Positions 23,367-36,327 are shown, counted from the stretch's first letter. The stretch: DNA of 64,000 nt from Prosapia bicincta (GCA_036971475.1 JBAIZL010000006.1:95599265-95663264), one strand, 5' to 3'. Program-made: numbers and translations. Notes: generated from the sequence alone by a model not told the origin.

Positions 23367-23593
23367 ATATATTTTCACTAACATTTTCTGTAGAAATATT
23401 GAAATAATTATACAATTTGAGGTTTGGTTAATTTTACACAACACAATTCCAATAAACTTTGCACTAGTATGTTAAGACATCTAAAAAATTACCTTTTTCG
23501 ATCATTATTGTGATCTATGTATCCAACAATATAATGTTGAAGAAGACAACCGCTGGAGTATTGTAAGCGTAACATCATTAGGTAATGTATTAA

Positions 23594-24062
23594 CCCGGGA
23601 TCATCCCACAATTACTTGCACTGTTAGAGAAAATCTAACAATCATAATAACTGTTGTTTAGCGTTTTTAATTATAAATTTCAATTGTATGTATTATAATA
23701 AGCTTTATACTTCTTCATTGATATAAAAAAATCTTTTAAATACATTTATGGCATATTTATATGTAAAATTACAAATAGAAAAACTAGAGTATTAACAGTT
23801 GTGCAATTACAGGCGTTGTTAGGTTGCTCATAACACAGCACTCACGTACATGTTGACACTCTCTAACATAAGTGATGCCTGCCACTTCTCTCACTTCTGG
23901 TTACCATCTCAACCACACTAGTATACTCAAAATTCAGATAGTAGCTGGCCAACATTCTCAAGCATATTTAGAAGCTCAGTCGCATACAACGAAAAGATAA
24001 AATAATTCCTTCAGAGCAACTAAAAATGTTAGATTCAGTCTAATAGCGCGAGCGTTCCCGGG
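23594..24062. mobile_element. piggyBac-like MITE, copy 1 (TTAA target)
   Basis: The 469-bp unit begins CCCGGGATC right after TTAA (23590-23593) and ends GAGCGTTCCCGGG before TAAA, a one-base decay of TTAA. The ends are inverted repeats (CCCGGGA...TCCCGGG). TTAA duplication with CCC/GGG ends is the hallmark of piggyBac-type insertion. It is non-coding and shares about 460 bp in direct orientation with 33236-33730. Confidence 0.72.
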
Positions 24063-27000
24063 TAAAACAAATCTAATTTCCATATTTTGCTAGTCAGCTT
24101 TAGAATGGAATGCTTAGTCTTTTTTGCCGCTCCAGCTGACTGACAGATACCACTCTGTTCAGCATGGTCATTCTATTCCTTGTGAAATGTTTTTTTTTTC
24201 AGTTTGGTTGTAAAGGAACCAAATTAACTTTAACACACTTCTCATATTAACAGGTAATGGATAAGATTTGCCTATTTGGCCTAGGCCTTAAAACATTGGC
24301 TTAACAACATTTCCGATTACAAGATTGGTAATAACAACATATAGGAAACATTTCTTCTAATTAATAGAGATTTAATTTAAAATGTAACTGTAGTTTAAAA
24401 AAAAACAAAAATGATTAAAAAATTTGTATTTCTTTTGTTTCAATCTTATTGAAGAGATTGTAGATTCACTCGCCAGATTGGGGAAAAATGGATCAATACA
24501 TACTATTCTACTTCTTTGTCATCACAAGAAATATTTTCATATTGTTTTCCCTTCTGAAATATTTTGCTACTCAATGTTATCATGTAAATAAATAAACTAA
24601 TGTTTACACAGGAGATTCAATCCATGACATATTTTCTAATAGGCATGCTGTCAGTTAAAGAGGTTACTTCCATGATATTTTCATCCACTTGGTATATTCA
24701 ATTATTTTTCGCAGTGACAAACTACGTTTATCTATGTTAATTGATGTTCAAGATGTAGTTATCCACTATAACTGCGTTATTCATAAGTAGCAGAATATAG
24801 AATTAAATTATTAAAAACAAAATTAAAATTGATTTTATTCTAAATGAAATGAGATATATGGGCTGGACAGAAAATACGAAAGCAAGCCTTTCTTTAACAA
24901 ATATCATTTTTATGAGCAATGACAAATATTGAGTCATATCGGCGTCTTCCTTTCTTTACACTCTTACTTGACTTTTCAATTTATTATTAACAATAACTAA
25001 TTATAATTTAAGACAAACACATAATAACATTAAGTAATATATAGTTATTATAATAATTCCTCATCACATTTACTTAATTATTTATATAAAAATTTAATGG
25101 TGCACAGTCCGTTTTGCTTTATTCAATTACAGTTTTAATCAATATAGGTTCTTTTAAAGTTAGGGTCACATTAAATATTAACAATAACATATAACAATAA
25201 ATTTTATCTGCTGTTTATCTTGTTTCAATTTGAGGGACAATAGTAATATTACACTATTATTTACAAAAACCTGTTTACAGAACTTTGTTTTAAACTTTAA
25301 TTGGACCAGAGTGCATGATAAGGAGATAGATTCTGTTAAATATTAATCTAGTTATTTGGTATTTTATTAAATTTATAAGTATACTTTTTAAAATTCATTG
25401 TAAATCTTTCACTAAATTCACCTACTTGCAATGTGAGCATTTTGGTACATAAATTTCATACTCAAATTTATGTTTACAGTATAATAACATATATGGCTTT
25501 GTATTGAGATGTCATCTCTGAGCGAATATAATTTAACAAATTATATGGCTTGTGACATCCTTAATAAAAAAAATTATATAAATAAATTCTTCTAGTTTAT
25601 TGATTAATTAACAATATAAACATTAAAATTTTTTACATTTAAGAGACATTGATATGTCTATTGTTAACATTTTTAAAATAGAAAAGAATAATAAAACTAC
25701 TTTCAAATAAAATATTAAATATGTGCTTAATAAATTTCATACATTTAAAAATTAATTCCATTGTCATCTTTGTTGAAAACTTATTTAGTAAGTCTATAAT
25801 TATTGTATTTCAGCATCGTAAAACATTAGTGTAATAATAAATAAAGCCACTTGAAAACAATTTCATAGCTCATTTTTAAACTTTTAAATATTACACCACT
25901 TTACTCAAAAGTAAAGTATGAATAGAAATATTCAGTTGAATATTAAGTTTAATTAATTCGATTCAAAGTGTATTAAAATGTTTACTTTAAAAAAATATTG
26001 TAAAGAAATAAACTGTTCAAAATTTCACTTTTGTGTCCGCCCAAACATTTTGTGTAATACCAGTATTAAAACCATACTTTTATAACTATTTATCTTACAA
26101 AACTATACATAGCATCAATAAAATATGTACATAAACTTTTACTGCAATAAATATATTTAAATTAATTATAAAAAATATGGCAATACACAAACAAAAAGTA
26201 TGTGATTAACAGGGATTTAAAAATACACAAGTTGTAACTGAGGCAGTTCAACACTGTTGTCTTTTTTACTTTGTATTCCTAAATATCTAATATAAAGCTA
26301 TATAAACAATTCCTTGAAATTTATTATGTTTCCCTTCATTCAAATAGTACTGAATTTTACCCAGAATTTAAAAATAATGATTAGACTTGAAATTAATATT
26401 TTTAGCTAAAAAAATAGAAGTAAAAGTTTAACCTCCAATTATTGGTTTGAAATATTAAATATAATTAGGCATAGAATATGAGAATAGAATAAGATCTTTT
26501 AATTATTTAATATAAATACTCGATAAAATCAAACTTATACTACAAAAATTAAATTCTTACAATAATACAATTTTAGGAAAACAGTAAACAAAATATTTTC
26601 CCCCTTGGTATAAAATCAAACAATGATTTTAACAAATCTACAGTATTTAGCAATTATAACTAATACTACAAAAAATTAAAAAAAATTCAATTAAGTAATG
26701 AATACAGCGAGTTTTCTAAGAATGTTGCAATTGTATAAAGAAAAGTATATAGTTTTTTAAAATCTGAATTAATTATTTTATTTTACCTAACAAATAAGTG
26801 TTAGGTAGTATTAGTTAAAAAATGTTTATTTACAAGAACAGTTATTTCTTCCTAAAACATGACAAAGTATTTTTTTAAAGTTAAATTAAACTATTTGAAA
26901 ATGTAATGAAGAATCCTGTTCAGATTTTAGAAAAAAATTATTAATAGCTCTAGCACATTATTCTATTTAAAAATAAAAATAAAAGAAATTTGTTGCTCCA

Positions 27001-27774
27001 TTTACAAAAATATTTAATATTGGAATCAGAAGTGTGAAACATTTAAAGACAAAACTGAAAAAAATATTATTGCTTGTAGAAAGTGTGTGTAAATTTTTGT
27101 AGAAGAGTGCCAGAAGAACGAAGAATGGTAAAATATCCAGGTTAAAATTCAAGATTTGAATAACGAGAGATTGAGTAAAGAACATACTCAGGTGATTTTT
27201 GTTGAGAATATACACTTTGAGGATGAAGCATTTGTAAACAGTTTTAAAAGAAGTATTTTTATTAGGGTCAGAATGCGTCCAAAGAATAGATATTGGGAGA
27301 ATATTGTTGATGGAGCTGTACGAGAGATTGTGAGGGTTGAGACAAGAAAAACTGGTAGCTAGAAATAAAAATTCTAACACCATAAACTATCATCACACCA
27401 TAAACATATCAGTCATACAAAATTAGATGGGAAAAATTAATTAATCGGCACAACAAACATGAGGGCATACAATAAATAGATTTTAAAACAACATTATCAG
27501 AGAAAATTTGTAACATTTTAAATTTTAATTCAATAAAATTGTTTTTTTCTGAAAAATAAAACCAATTAATAAGAATAAATAAATAAGTTTATAAAGTAGG
27601 TGTTATTTCCATGTTAAAAAAGTGTATGGTTGAATTATACAAGTTTATTGGTATAAACCTATACAAGATTAGAATGTTTTATAAGTGAAATGATTTTAAA
27701 GGATAACAAATTACACATTTACAAGGGATATTTGTTTGACAAATTGAATATATCAAACAATATAGTTTAGATGT
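24063..27774. other. AT-rich desert, no gene recognised
   Basis: Long AT-rich sequence without exon, RNA gene or transposon motif that I can support. A 138-codon minus frame (27383-26967) and a 68-codon plus frame (27156-27362) overlap on opposite strands; neither has a recognisable motif, splice context or domain. The purine-rich plus strand near 27150-27360 could be an old exon-like scrap. Confidence 0.4.
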
Positions 27775-27812
27775 GTAATAATAATAATAATAATAATAAT
27801 AGTAATAATAAT
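27775..27812. repeat. (TAA)n microsatellite
   Basis: About twelve TAA units with one AGT interruption. Confidence 0.95.
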
Positions 27813-28607
27813 ACATGTTGGTGAATAATTTTACATAAATTGTTGATCAATGAGATAGTTTCAAACCATCAATAAAACAAACTAAAGAAAATAAATATAA
27901 AGTCCTTCATATTACATACATTAAAAATAATTAAAACTGCTACTATTTATAAAGACATCTAAGGAGCTAAGAAATGTAATTTGACGTAATAACAAAAGTT
28001 CAAACCTATTGTTATATTGATCATTTTAATGTTTTTTGTATGACTATTTTTTTATTTAGAAACTTGTTTAAGCATTGAACAATAATATGAAGAAATTGAT
28101 TTGCTGAAAAATACCAAACAATTCATGATTTTAGATAAGTACTAAAATAATAGATAAGTAATAAAATAAAATACTAATGAAAATTTAATTTTTAATTTAC
28201 AGTTATATTTCAGTTACGAATGAAAACAATTTTAGTACAGAATTTTGAAACAAATAATTTTCAATAGTTAAAATAATTTCACAAGTTCTTGAAAACTCCA
28301 GTACCATACAAACATTATGGAATACTGTAATTAGAAATTAGTTTTATTTTATTTAGAAACTAAATTTAGACAAAGTTGAATATGACAATGGTCATAAGGT
28401 ACTGATACTTTGACAGAAATATTTTTACCAATGATACGCTAACGGAACAGCAGTGTTGTAAAATGATTTCATTGGAATGTTGTCGTACTTCTCATATAAT
28501 GTGACACCAAACCAACCTGAAACGTATTCTTGAAGCAAATAATATACATTATATAAAAACTTTATTAGTAAAAACATGTAGGGTAAATAAATTTACTGTA
28601 AACAAAA
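27813..28607. other. AT-rich sequence, no feature recognised
   Basis: No exon or transposon structure is seen. The sequence leads into the foldback at 28608. Confidence 0.4.
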
Positions 28608-28960
28608 TTTTTTACAATGAGAATATTGAAAAGAACCCCAATACCACAAAAATAATAAAAAATATTACCAGTTACTTAAAATTAAACTGTTATGTACATT
28701 TCCATGATCATCTCATCATTCTCAGAGGGTCTTATTACACAATTACAATCTAGCAAACAAGAACTTACAAACTAGAGTGACCCTACTGTAACTCTGGTTT
28801 GTAACTTCTTGTTCGGTGTATTGTAATGTTGTAATAATACCCTTTGATGACGATGCCATGGTCATCGAAATGTACATAAGGGATTAATCTTAAGTAACTT
28901 GTATTATTTATGATTTTTGTGGTATTAGGGTTGTTTCCAATATTTACATTGTAATATATT
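28608..28960. mobile_element. PLE-type foldback with hammerhead-like motif
   Basis: The left arm (28608-28775) is inverted relative to the right arm (28790-28960): CCCCAATACCACAAAAAT on the left faces ATTTTTGTGGTATTAGGGTT on the right, and ATGTACATTTCCATGATCAT faces ATGGTCATCGAAATGTACAT. Plus-strand TTGATGA-C-GATG-loop-CATC-GAAA lies at 28844-28870. No coding sequence or clear TSD. Confidence 0.68.
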
Positions 28961-29515
28961 GTACCACTGTGCTCTTGATACTGTATAAAATCAATTTGCT
29001 TATTAAAACACATTGTGTTATACAGTCATTAAAAAAAATATATTTAGTCAGAGTTAATTTATACAAATATACGAATTTTTTATGTAATACATGTAAATTT
29101 ATTATTAAATTAATTTCAGTACCATGTTTTTTCTTGATAAATAATGTAACTCATAAATTGGATTTTCTTTTATTTGATTAAATTTTCATTCATTGGTTAA
29201 GTTAAGCAAGACATTTATTATGTTTGTAACTTACAATTGTGCAAGGTCAATTTTCTTCAATCAGAATTATTTTTAAAACTTTAAATACAAACAGCAGTTA
29301 AATATCTTTATATACCTTATAAAACAAAAACCAATTATTAATGTTTAACAAAAACATCAAGTATTAATTTTCTTTAGTTCTAATTAAATTTAATGTATTT
29401 TTAGGAACCTAATAACAAATTTGACACACAGTTTTAAAGTCTGTAAAAACAATAGCCAAGCAAGCTGAATGTGTTTTATCTTTGTGGAACTTAAAAGGAA
29501 AAACATAATATTTTG

Positions 29516-29634
29516 TATTCTTGAACTTTGTAGTCCATTACGTTCGGTGAACCTTATTAATCACTTAAACAATAGCTTATGACTATCCGAACGTTTTATT
29601 TAAAAAGTCATAAACTATTGTTTAAGTGATTAAT
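29516..29634. mobile_element. Minimal PLE family D foldback with 9-bp TSD
   Basis: AATATTTTG repeats at 29507-29515 and 29635-29643. The 119-bp element has the family D tail (CTTGAACTTTGTAGTCCATTAC) at its left end, then two short inverted arms of the TAAACAATAGTTTATGACT block. Compared with 14456-15103 it lacks the whole coding region and most of the pLTR, including the stem-loop motif. Confidence 0.78.
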
Positions 29635-29643
29635 AATATTTTG

Positions 29644-31624
29644 ACTAAGTCCTGAAATATTTTCTAACAAAGCAAAAGCTTTATTTTGTATTTACTATCC
29701 GAAGTTGAAACTGTTTGATATTATCTATTAAATCTGTAGTTGATGAAAACATTTTGTATATTGAGAAAGTGACAAAACTTTCTTTATAATAAAATGTTTC
29801 TTACAATTTTTCCCAAATATGTTATCCTTTTAACTCAATAGCAATACTGTTACAAATCAGTAGTCCCTTATCTAGTTGTGTATTAATTTTAGAACCTAAG
29901 CAATAAACAATAATTATTTCAGGCTTAATTGTATGTTAATGCAGCATATGTAAACAAACTGTTTTTAGATTTAGGCTTGTTTTTCAGGCAAGATTTAGTT
30001 TTTAGGTCAAGTTAAAGTAAATACCAGTAGAATGAATTATATTTGTTAATTTAGTTTAATTTAATTTCTTTAAAATATAACTGTAGATTTAATTTTAAAA
30101 TAATAAATTACATTGTACATATTTTGTTCAATTTTTGAGAGCCAAAATAAAAAATATTTGCATTTAGTTTCTTAATTTTATAATACTTTACAAGTAAATT
30201 CAAACAATAATACACTGTTTTAATTTAAAACCTAAGACAGTATAATACTATAATACATGTTTTTTGTAAATAATAAATAATATAATAATTTAAAACAAAA
30301 TATTCTATCTAATAACAAATAACTCATATAAATATACTTATTTTATTAGGAATAATAATATATTATTTTTATCACTTACACATATTTTTAAAAATATTTT
30401 ACATAATATAACAACATTTGATATTAAATTTACATTAGTGCAATCATTGTGATTGGGAACAAATACCACGATGTCGTTGTTCACCATTAGGCTCTACTTT
30501 GTCGAAAATAACAATACAAATACATTTTGTCACTTAATGCAATGAAATTGTTTAGGCATAATGATTAACAATTGATAAAAACAAAAATATTTTATTAAAA
30601 ATTTGTGTATCCAACATTAATTTGGAAAATTTAATTTATTGTAAACTATAAATCAATTGCTGATATAAAACACAATGGGCTGTAATATACAAATTGTTAT
30701 AAGTTCTGTATTACTATTTTGAGAATATATGTTTAGTACAAATTACTTTACATTTTTAGTTTAGTAAATTGTTGTAAATAAAGATATTATATAATTAAAA
30801 ATAATCCAATTATATTGTTTAATATAAGTAAAATCAAAATTATGTTTTTTAATTAATGAAAACCTTATAGTACATCAAGAGTTGCAGTTAGTTGTAATAG
30901 GCTAAGTTTTGCTACAACCTAAATTACAAATATTGAATATTAACTATAAAAAAATAATTAGTATTTCTAATAAACCACCTTTTTAAATCAAGGAAATATA
31001 GGAAGCTTTTGTTGATAGAATCTTTTTATATACTTTTAATTTTAGATAATATGTTTAAGTATTAAAATTGTTTGAAATTAAAATTGTATTTATAAGTTCT
31101 ATCAGTGAAAATCCAAAATTCAGCAGTAAGATTAAAAATTAATTTTTTAGTGGTATTAAGTTCAAAATAAGTAACGGTATTTGATAGGTTTTTAAAGATA
31201 TTGTTTTCTTTAGGCCTTTTGGTAAGTATAATATATATGAACTGAAATATAGAAGTAATATTATTTCCAGAGAAATAATTTTTCTCTTGTGTGCAACAAA
31301 TGTAATTCAAAACATAAAATAAAATTTAAGACTAGCATACCTATAAATGTATTGAAACAAAATCTGTAAATGAATAGGTAATTATTCTGTTTGTATCTTA
31401 CAGAAATTGTTTTTCACATTGTACATATCTATTTGTTTACAATATTTTTTAAAACTTATATCCTTTTTATTCTGGTTGTATTTACGAAAACGTTTTTTTA
31501 ATGTGTGTGACCTTTTTTACTTAGTTTATGAAACAGATTTTTATAAGCACCTGATCATTCTTATAATCTGGTTGACTATGTGATTTTCATGAAATTTATT
31601 CAACAACATTAAATGTACTATTAT
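29644..31624. other. AT-rich desert, no feature recognised
   Basis: No exon, RNA gene or transposon hallmark is recognised; open frames here (for example 31062-31310 minus) are low-complexity. Confidence 0.4.
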
Positions 31625-32095
31625 TTGATTCCATCTCAACTTGAGCTACTAGTTGTACATTAAAACACTTGAACATACAGTTTTTGTGTTGTATATTTTG
31701 AGGTTTTTTTATATACAAATACTTTTGGGTAGATTTGGCAAAAAAAACCACTATTTACTGATATTTTTCATCAGACACCTTTCACACTAGGTCAATGCAC
31801 TGTTCAATGCTGTGAGTTGTGGACAAGACATAAGGATTGTTGTCCCTAACTCACAGCATTGACATGTTACACTTACCTATAATATCACCTTTTTCTATTG
31901 AAAAGCCCCTTTATTATTGAAGAGCTCATCCAGTAATGTACTAATTTGTCAAATCAGATCATAACTCAAGTTGACTGGGTTATGATCTGAGTTGACAATG
32001 AGATACATCTCCTATAAGGGCATCCTCATTAAACAAAAAAAAGTAAGAGCTATTATATGCAAGTATAATATATGTATAAGTGTTTTTTGGATTTA
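31625..32095. mobile_element. Composite of PLE family C and B fragments
   Basis: It starts with a family C tail (TTTGATTCCATCTCAACTTGAGC), switches at about 31678 to a family B tail and arm (GTGTTGTATATTTTGAGG, then ACTGATATTTTTCATCAGAC), and has a central inverted ACTCACAGCATTGA pair. It then returns near 31865 to family C pLTR sequence (inverted CACTTACCTATAATATCAC, GGTCTGA-like and TCCTCATT words). The order suggests a family B element inserted into a family C foldback. Confidence 0.55.
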
Positions 32096-32594
32096 ATTTA
32101 CAATAAAAATTTAACTAGAGCTTTTAATTGACAAATGTGTTATGCCTATTCTGCTCTTCTGTGTTAACATTTCTTTGTTCAAATGTAAAAGATATTTTGA
32201 ATTAAAATAGCATCACCAAAATTACAATAAAAAAATACTTGTGAACTAGATCCTTCTATGCCTATTGTAATACCACAGTTACTATCTTCAAATAATACTG
32301 GCCAATGGTACCAATTTAATTTAATTATAGTACTTTTGCTATAAATTTGTTTGCAATATAATCAAGAAGATTTGCTTTCATATTAAATAACTTTTTTTAT
32401 TTCATAAGCTTTTGTAGAAACAAAAAAATCTACTTTAATGTTGAATAAAATTAAATAAATATATATTAAAAATTATAAATACAAATATTTATTTGGTTAC
32501 TACATTTTGTGTCAAATGAACTGTTTTTTTAATATCTATAAGTTTAAAATGTTGGAACTTTGTAATATTATGGTTTGGATGCACTTGTATTTAA

Positions 32595-32760
32595 AGTTAA
32601 AAAACTTACTTTTTCTTAGAAAACTTACAAAATAAAACATTTTTTACTGAATTTGGCAATCATCAACAGTGTCTCACTGATGATGATTGACTAGTGTAGA
32701 TAAAAATGCTTTTATTTAGTAACGTTTTAAAAATTTCTTTTAATTATAATTTTGTACAAG
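32595..32760. repeat. Decayed palindrome with CTGATGATGATTG motif
   Basis: Left AAACTTACAAAATAAAACATTTTTTACTGAA, then GGCAATCATCA, is loosely inverted relative to TGATGATGATTGACTAG and ATAAAAATGCTTTTATTTAGTAACG on the right. CACTGATGATGATTG matches the start of the recurrent stem-loop, but the GAAA side is lost. It is considered an old foldback of the same kind. Confidence 0.4.
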
Positions 32761-33235
32761 TCTTACTGTTATAAATAAAGTTCAACACAAAGGATTTGAT
32801 TAATATCATGGATAACAAACGCCACAAAATATTATAATAATAAATGAACTTTTTTTTGTTAATGGATTACTAATGTAACATAAGAAGTATTACAATATTC
32901 AGTAAAATGATGGAAGCTCTTTTAAACACAATATACAAATTATAGGAATCAAAAGATGTTCCAAACACATGAAAGAGAAATGAGAAGATTCACCCTACAG
33001 CTGTTTTAATTATTATTATCCTTAACATTACATTACTATTTAGTTTCAATATTTAATTGGACATAAGCCATTATTGTAAAAATAATTGTGTGATATTATT
33101 GCATGATGAAGTATGAAGTCTTTTTTCGACCTTCCCGTGAACTAATAATACCATGAGCTTAATTAAGCATAACTTTGGCTATCTTCAAGTGAAATGAGTA
33201 TGAAAGCATTAGGACCATATTGATCAGGTAATTAA

Positions 33236-33730
33236 TCAGGGATCGCTCGTGTTATGCTTACTCCCGTGATTACTCGTGGTGTTAGGGCAAATCTAACAAT
33301 TGTAATAATTGTAAGTATGTGTTTTAAGTTATAAATTTCAATTGTATGGATTATATTAAGTTTTAAACTTCTTCATTGATATAAAAACAATCTATTACAT
33401 ACATTTATGGCCTATTTATATGTAAAATTACAGATAGAAAAACTAGAGTATTAACAGTTGTGCAATTAATCACGTAGTTAGGTTGCTCCTAACACAGCAC
33501 TCACATGATTGTACTTGTTGGTGCTCTCTAGCATCAGCAAAGCCTGCCCGTTCCATCAACCCTGTTTACCCTCTCAATCACTCTATCTACTAAATATCGG
33601 GATAGTAGCTGGCCAATATCCTTGAGAAAGCATATTTAGATGCTCAGTCGCATACAACGAAACGATAAAATAATTCCATCAGAGCAACTAAAAATATTAG
33701 ATTCAATCTAATAGTGCGAGTATTCTTGGG
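33236..33730. mobile_element. piggyBac-like MITE, copy 2
   Basis: It follows TTAA (33232-33235) and ends at TTCTTGGG before TCAA, a decayed TTAA. About 480 bp align with 23594-24062 in the same orientation, sharing AAACTAGAGTATTAACAGTT, AACACAGCACTCAC and GCTCAGTCGCATACAACGAA. The TIR is more decayed than in copy 1 (TCAGGGATCGCTCG). No ORF, so it is non-autonomous. Confidence 0.7.
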
Positions 33731-33837
33731 TCAACAAAGCAGTTTAAAATTCTACGTTATAACTTATATATTTTGCAGGAAACTTCTCAAAACAAAAAAC
33801 CTGATTGAAATAGAAATTTATTAACAGCTATACACAT

Positions 33838-33859
33838 CACACACACACACACACACACA
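33838..33859. repeat. (AC)n microsatellite
   Basis: Ten to eleven uninterrupted AC units. Confidence 0.95.
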
Positions 33860-34105
33860 GAGCTTGTAAATCAATTTGTTTAATATAATTACGAGTATCT
33901 TGCACAATATCTTTTTATTATATCTAATGTAAGTCTAGATTAATATTTAGGTTTATGTTCATATTTTCAGTTTACATTTATTGTAGAATGGAAAATTTTA
34001 TTAAAAAAATAACTCAAACTGTCACTAATGACTATTTGATTAATTGCAGTCTGGTTTCGGTACATCATCAGTGCTAAGCTGGGTTATTGTAACCCTAGTA
34101 TTAAT

Positions 34106-34751
34106 ATTCAGTTAGTTAGAGCTTAGCTAGTGAGAACTATTCACAAAGGTAAAAGTCAAAGTAGTGGACTCAAAATCTCATAAAAATTAGTCTTTAATAA
34201 ACACACAAAACAAACTAGTTTCAGCGACGAAGTCGCCTTCCAGGTTGTTAGGGACAAACCTGAAAACAACTGGGTTATGTTGGCTTACAGCCCTCCGCTA
34301 TATAGTGTTGCCAAGAAGTGCCTCAAGAAGTATGGCAGACTTCGTGTCTCGGCAGCTTCAGAATGGAGTTTGGGAGGACTTCATAAATGACTGTGAGAAA
34401 TCGGGGATTTACAGCATTGAATGTAAGATGTGCAAAGCAGTGTATAATGGTCAAACCCCTAGGAGTATTAAGACTAGATGCAGGGAGCATTATGTAAAGC
34501 TATTAGTAAAATTTTTAAATGAAATAAATAAATAAAAAATATATCTCTCGTGAGTAAGTGGGGTTGTACTATGTAATAGATTATTTTTATTGCTTGACTT
34601 TGTATTTTTATCTTATTTGTTTTAGTTGATTTGTACACTAGCTTGACAATATATTAGTAGTAGCCAAGCACTGAGGAAGGTGATAGTTTGTTTTGTGTGT
34701 TTATTAAAAACTAATTTTTGTGAGATTTTGAGTCCACTACTTTGACTTTTA
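34106..34751 (+). mobile_element. PLE with GIY-YIG remnant, inverted pLTRs and 12-bp TSD
   Basis: CCTAGTATTAAT is repeated at 34094-34105 and 34752-34763. The 646-bp element has a left tail (AGAGCTTAGCTAGTGAGAAC, in part) and inverted arms TAAAAGTCAAAGTAGTGGAC at 34151 against GTCCACTACTTTGACTTTTA at 34732. The plus-strand frame from about 34380 reads CEKSGIYSIECKMCKAVYNG, QTPRSIKTRCREH: a GIY-YIG domain with GIY, YNGQT (YIGQT altered), CX2C and EH, cut off after the core. The arms hold a CTGAGGA-A-GG motif and GTCGCTGAAAC. Confidence 0.87.
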
Positions 34752-34763
34752 CCTAGTATTAAT

Positions 34764-35297
34764 GATGACAACCTCAGTACCTGAAGTATTCAATAGTAAA
34801 ATATTAAATATTGAGGTTTTGAGTCTAATTTTGTATATTATTATTTAAAAGTTACTGTTACTAGATAAGCAATTAAATTAACAATTAGTAATGAAACTTT
34901 GACTTTTCAGATGAAAGTGACTCTTACACTTGAAACTTTGTGTAATTATTTTTATTTCACAAATCATGACAAATGACCTGTTAAATATTCAAACTAAATT
35001 TAATCCTCCATAATTAATTAATAATAAATAAAAAAATACAAAACATTTATTTGTAAAAACATTTTAAATGCTATACTATATATAAGAATCACCACTCCTA
35101 CTTACAAAACCATTCCTACTCACAGAAAATTAAAAAAAAATTTTAACAAATATTGAATAACTGTAATTTTAGTACAAAAAAATTAGACAGTTATGTTAAT
35201 ATAAGAATCTTTCTTATTAATAACACTTATATTTCAGTAAGTGCTTATATAAATATAAAGAACTTATTTCTTAGAAGCAGTTTCTTAAATTTTAAGG
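34764..35297. other. AT-rich sequence, no feature recognised
   Basis: Presumed to lie between genes or in the 3' flank of the CUB gene. No exon or transposon motif is seen. Confidence 0.4.
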
Positions 35298-35513
35298 TTG
35301 CTTGTTGTAATCATCTTGAATTTACTGATATAATGTAATGATAACTAACTAAGTGAATACGTAAGGCTTACTTGCTGATCGTTTTGATACAATCGTTCTT
35401 TATACGAAGCAAAACCCTGAATAGAGGCTTTGGTTCGTAAAAGGAACGATTGTTTTGAAACACGCCAGCAAGTAAGCTCTTATGTATTCATTTAGTTAAG
35501 TATCATTTAATTA
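35298..35513. mobile_element. PLE-like foldback, family K
   Basis: A tail TGCTTGTTGTAATCATCTTGAA on the left is followed by inverted arms: CTAAGTGAATACGTAAGGCTTACTTGCTG on one side, CAGCAAGTAAGCTCTTATGTATTCATTTAG on the other. Between them lie AACGATTGTTTTGAAAC and its loose inverse. Related copies: 44301, 57555, 57750 and 59040. Confidence 0.6.
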
Positions 35514-35759
35514 TAGTACATTTCAAAAATATGTTTTGATGAGTGTTTTAGTTTCAACTCGGACAAAACACAGTTCTATGTAAAAAAATATAATTTTGTG
35601 TGTATGAGTTATATCGTGTACTTTTATTTTTAACAAGGAATTATAGTCAATTTGTTACCTTTCTTGCTTCATATTTCGAAATAGTAAATGCTACTGCCAA
35701 GAAATCTTTTAAAATTAATGTTCCTATTTAAGTACTACATACTGGAAAAAGTTTTATAT

Positions 35760-35960
35760 ATTCAAGTACATTTTTTTGCCTTTCATAACATTACAATATT
35801 CTCTCTGTTGACACATTTCAGAATAACTCCATTTCCAAAACTTAAATAGTACTTATTTAAGTAGAGCACTATTTAAGTTTTGAAAATGGAGTCATCCTGA
35901 AACACGTGAACAAAGGAAAATATTGTAATATTAGGGAAGGCAAAAAAGTGTACTCGGATG
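35760..35960. mobile_element. Hairpin repeat, family F
   Basis: ATTACAATATTCTCTCTGTT...TTTCAG and ACTCCATTTCCAAAACTTAAATAG on the left face CTATTTAAGTTTTGAAAATGGAGT and AACAAAGGAAAATATTGTAAT on the right. The middle is a short AGTACTTATTTAAGTAG palindrome. It has the foldback form of the PLE copies but no tail, TSD or coding scrap that I can name. Confidence 0.5.
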
Positions 35961-36327
35961 TATACAAGTATTCGTAACAGAAGTGAAGATGAGTATATTA
36001 AGGATTTCAGTATGATCTTTATATTCATATAAGCCTGAAACTTTGAAGATCAATATCACAATGTAAACGAAGGAGCCTCTTACAATTTCATATGTTTCTT
36101 TTATATTTTTTGGTATTATTTAATCAAACGTTTTTTGTTTAAAAAATCAAACTTGTTTGTTAGGGAAAAGGCTTTCAAAAATGCAAGAAACATCAAAAAA
36201 GAAAACCATAAGGGTCTTTCATTTAATTTTTGGTAAAAATCCGGGAATATTTAATCCTTAGAAAGCACTAAGAAGATAAAAAGAAAACTGAAAAAAAATA
36301 ACTCAATTATTATCACTTTGTTCCATA

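Noticed and set aside
26967..27383. A 138-codon open frame on the minus strand overlapping a 68-codon plus frame.
   Set aside because: It is the longest frame in an AT-rich desert, but composition is Phe/Leu/Asn-biased, no domain or splice context is visible and both strands are open, which points to a purine-rich stretch and not a gene.
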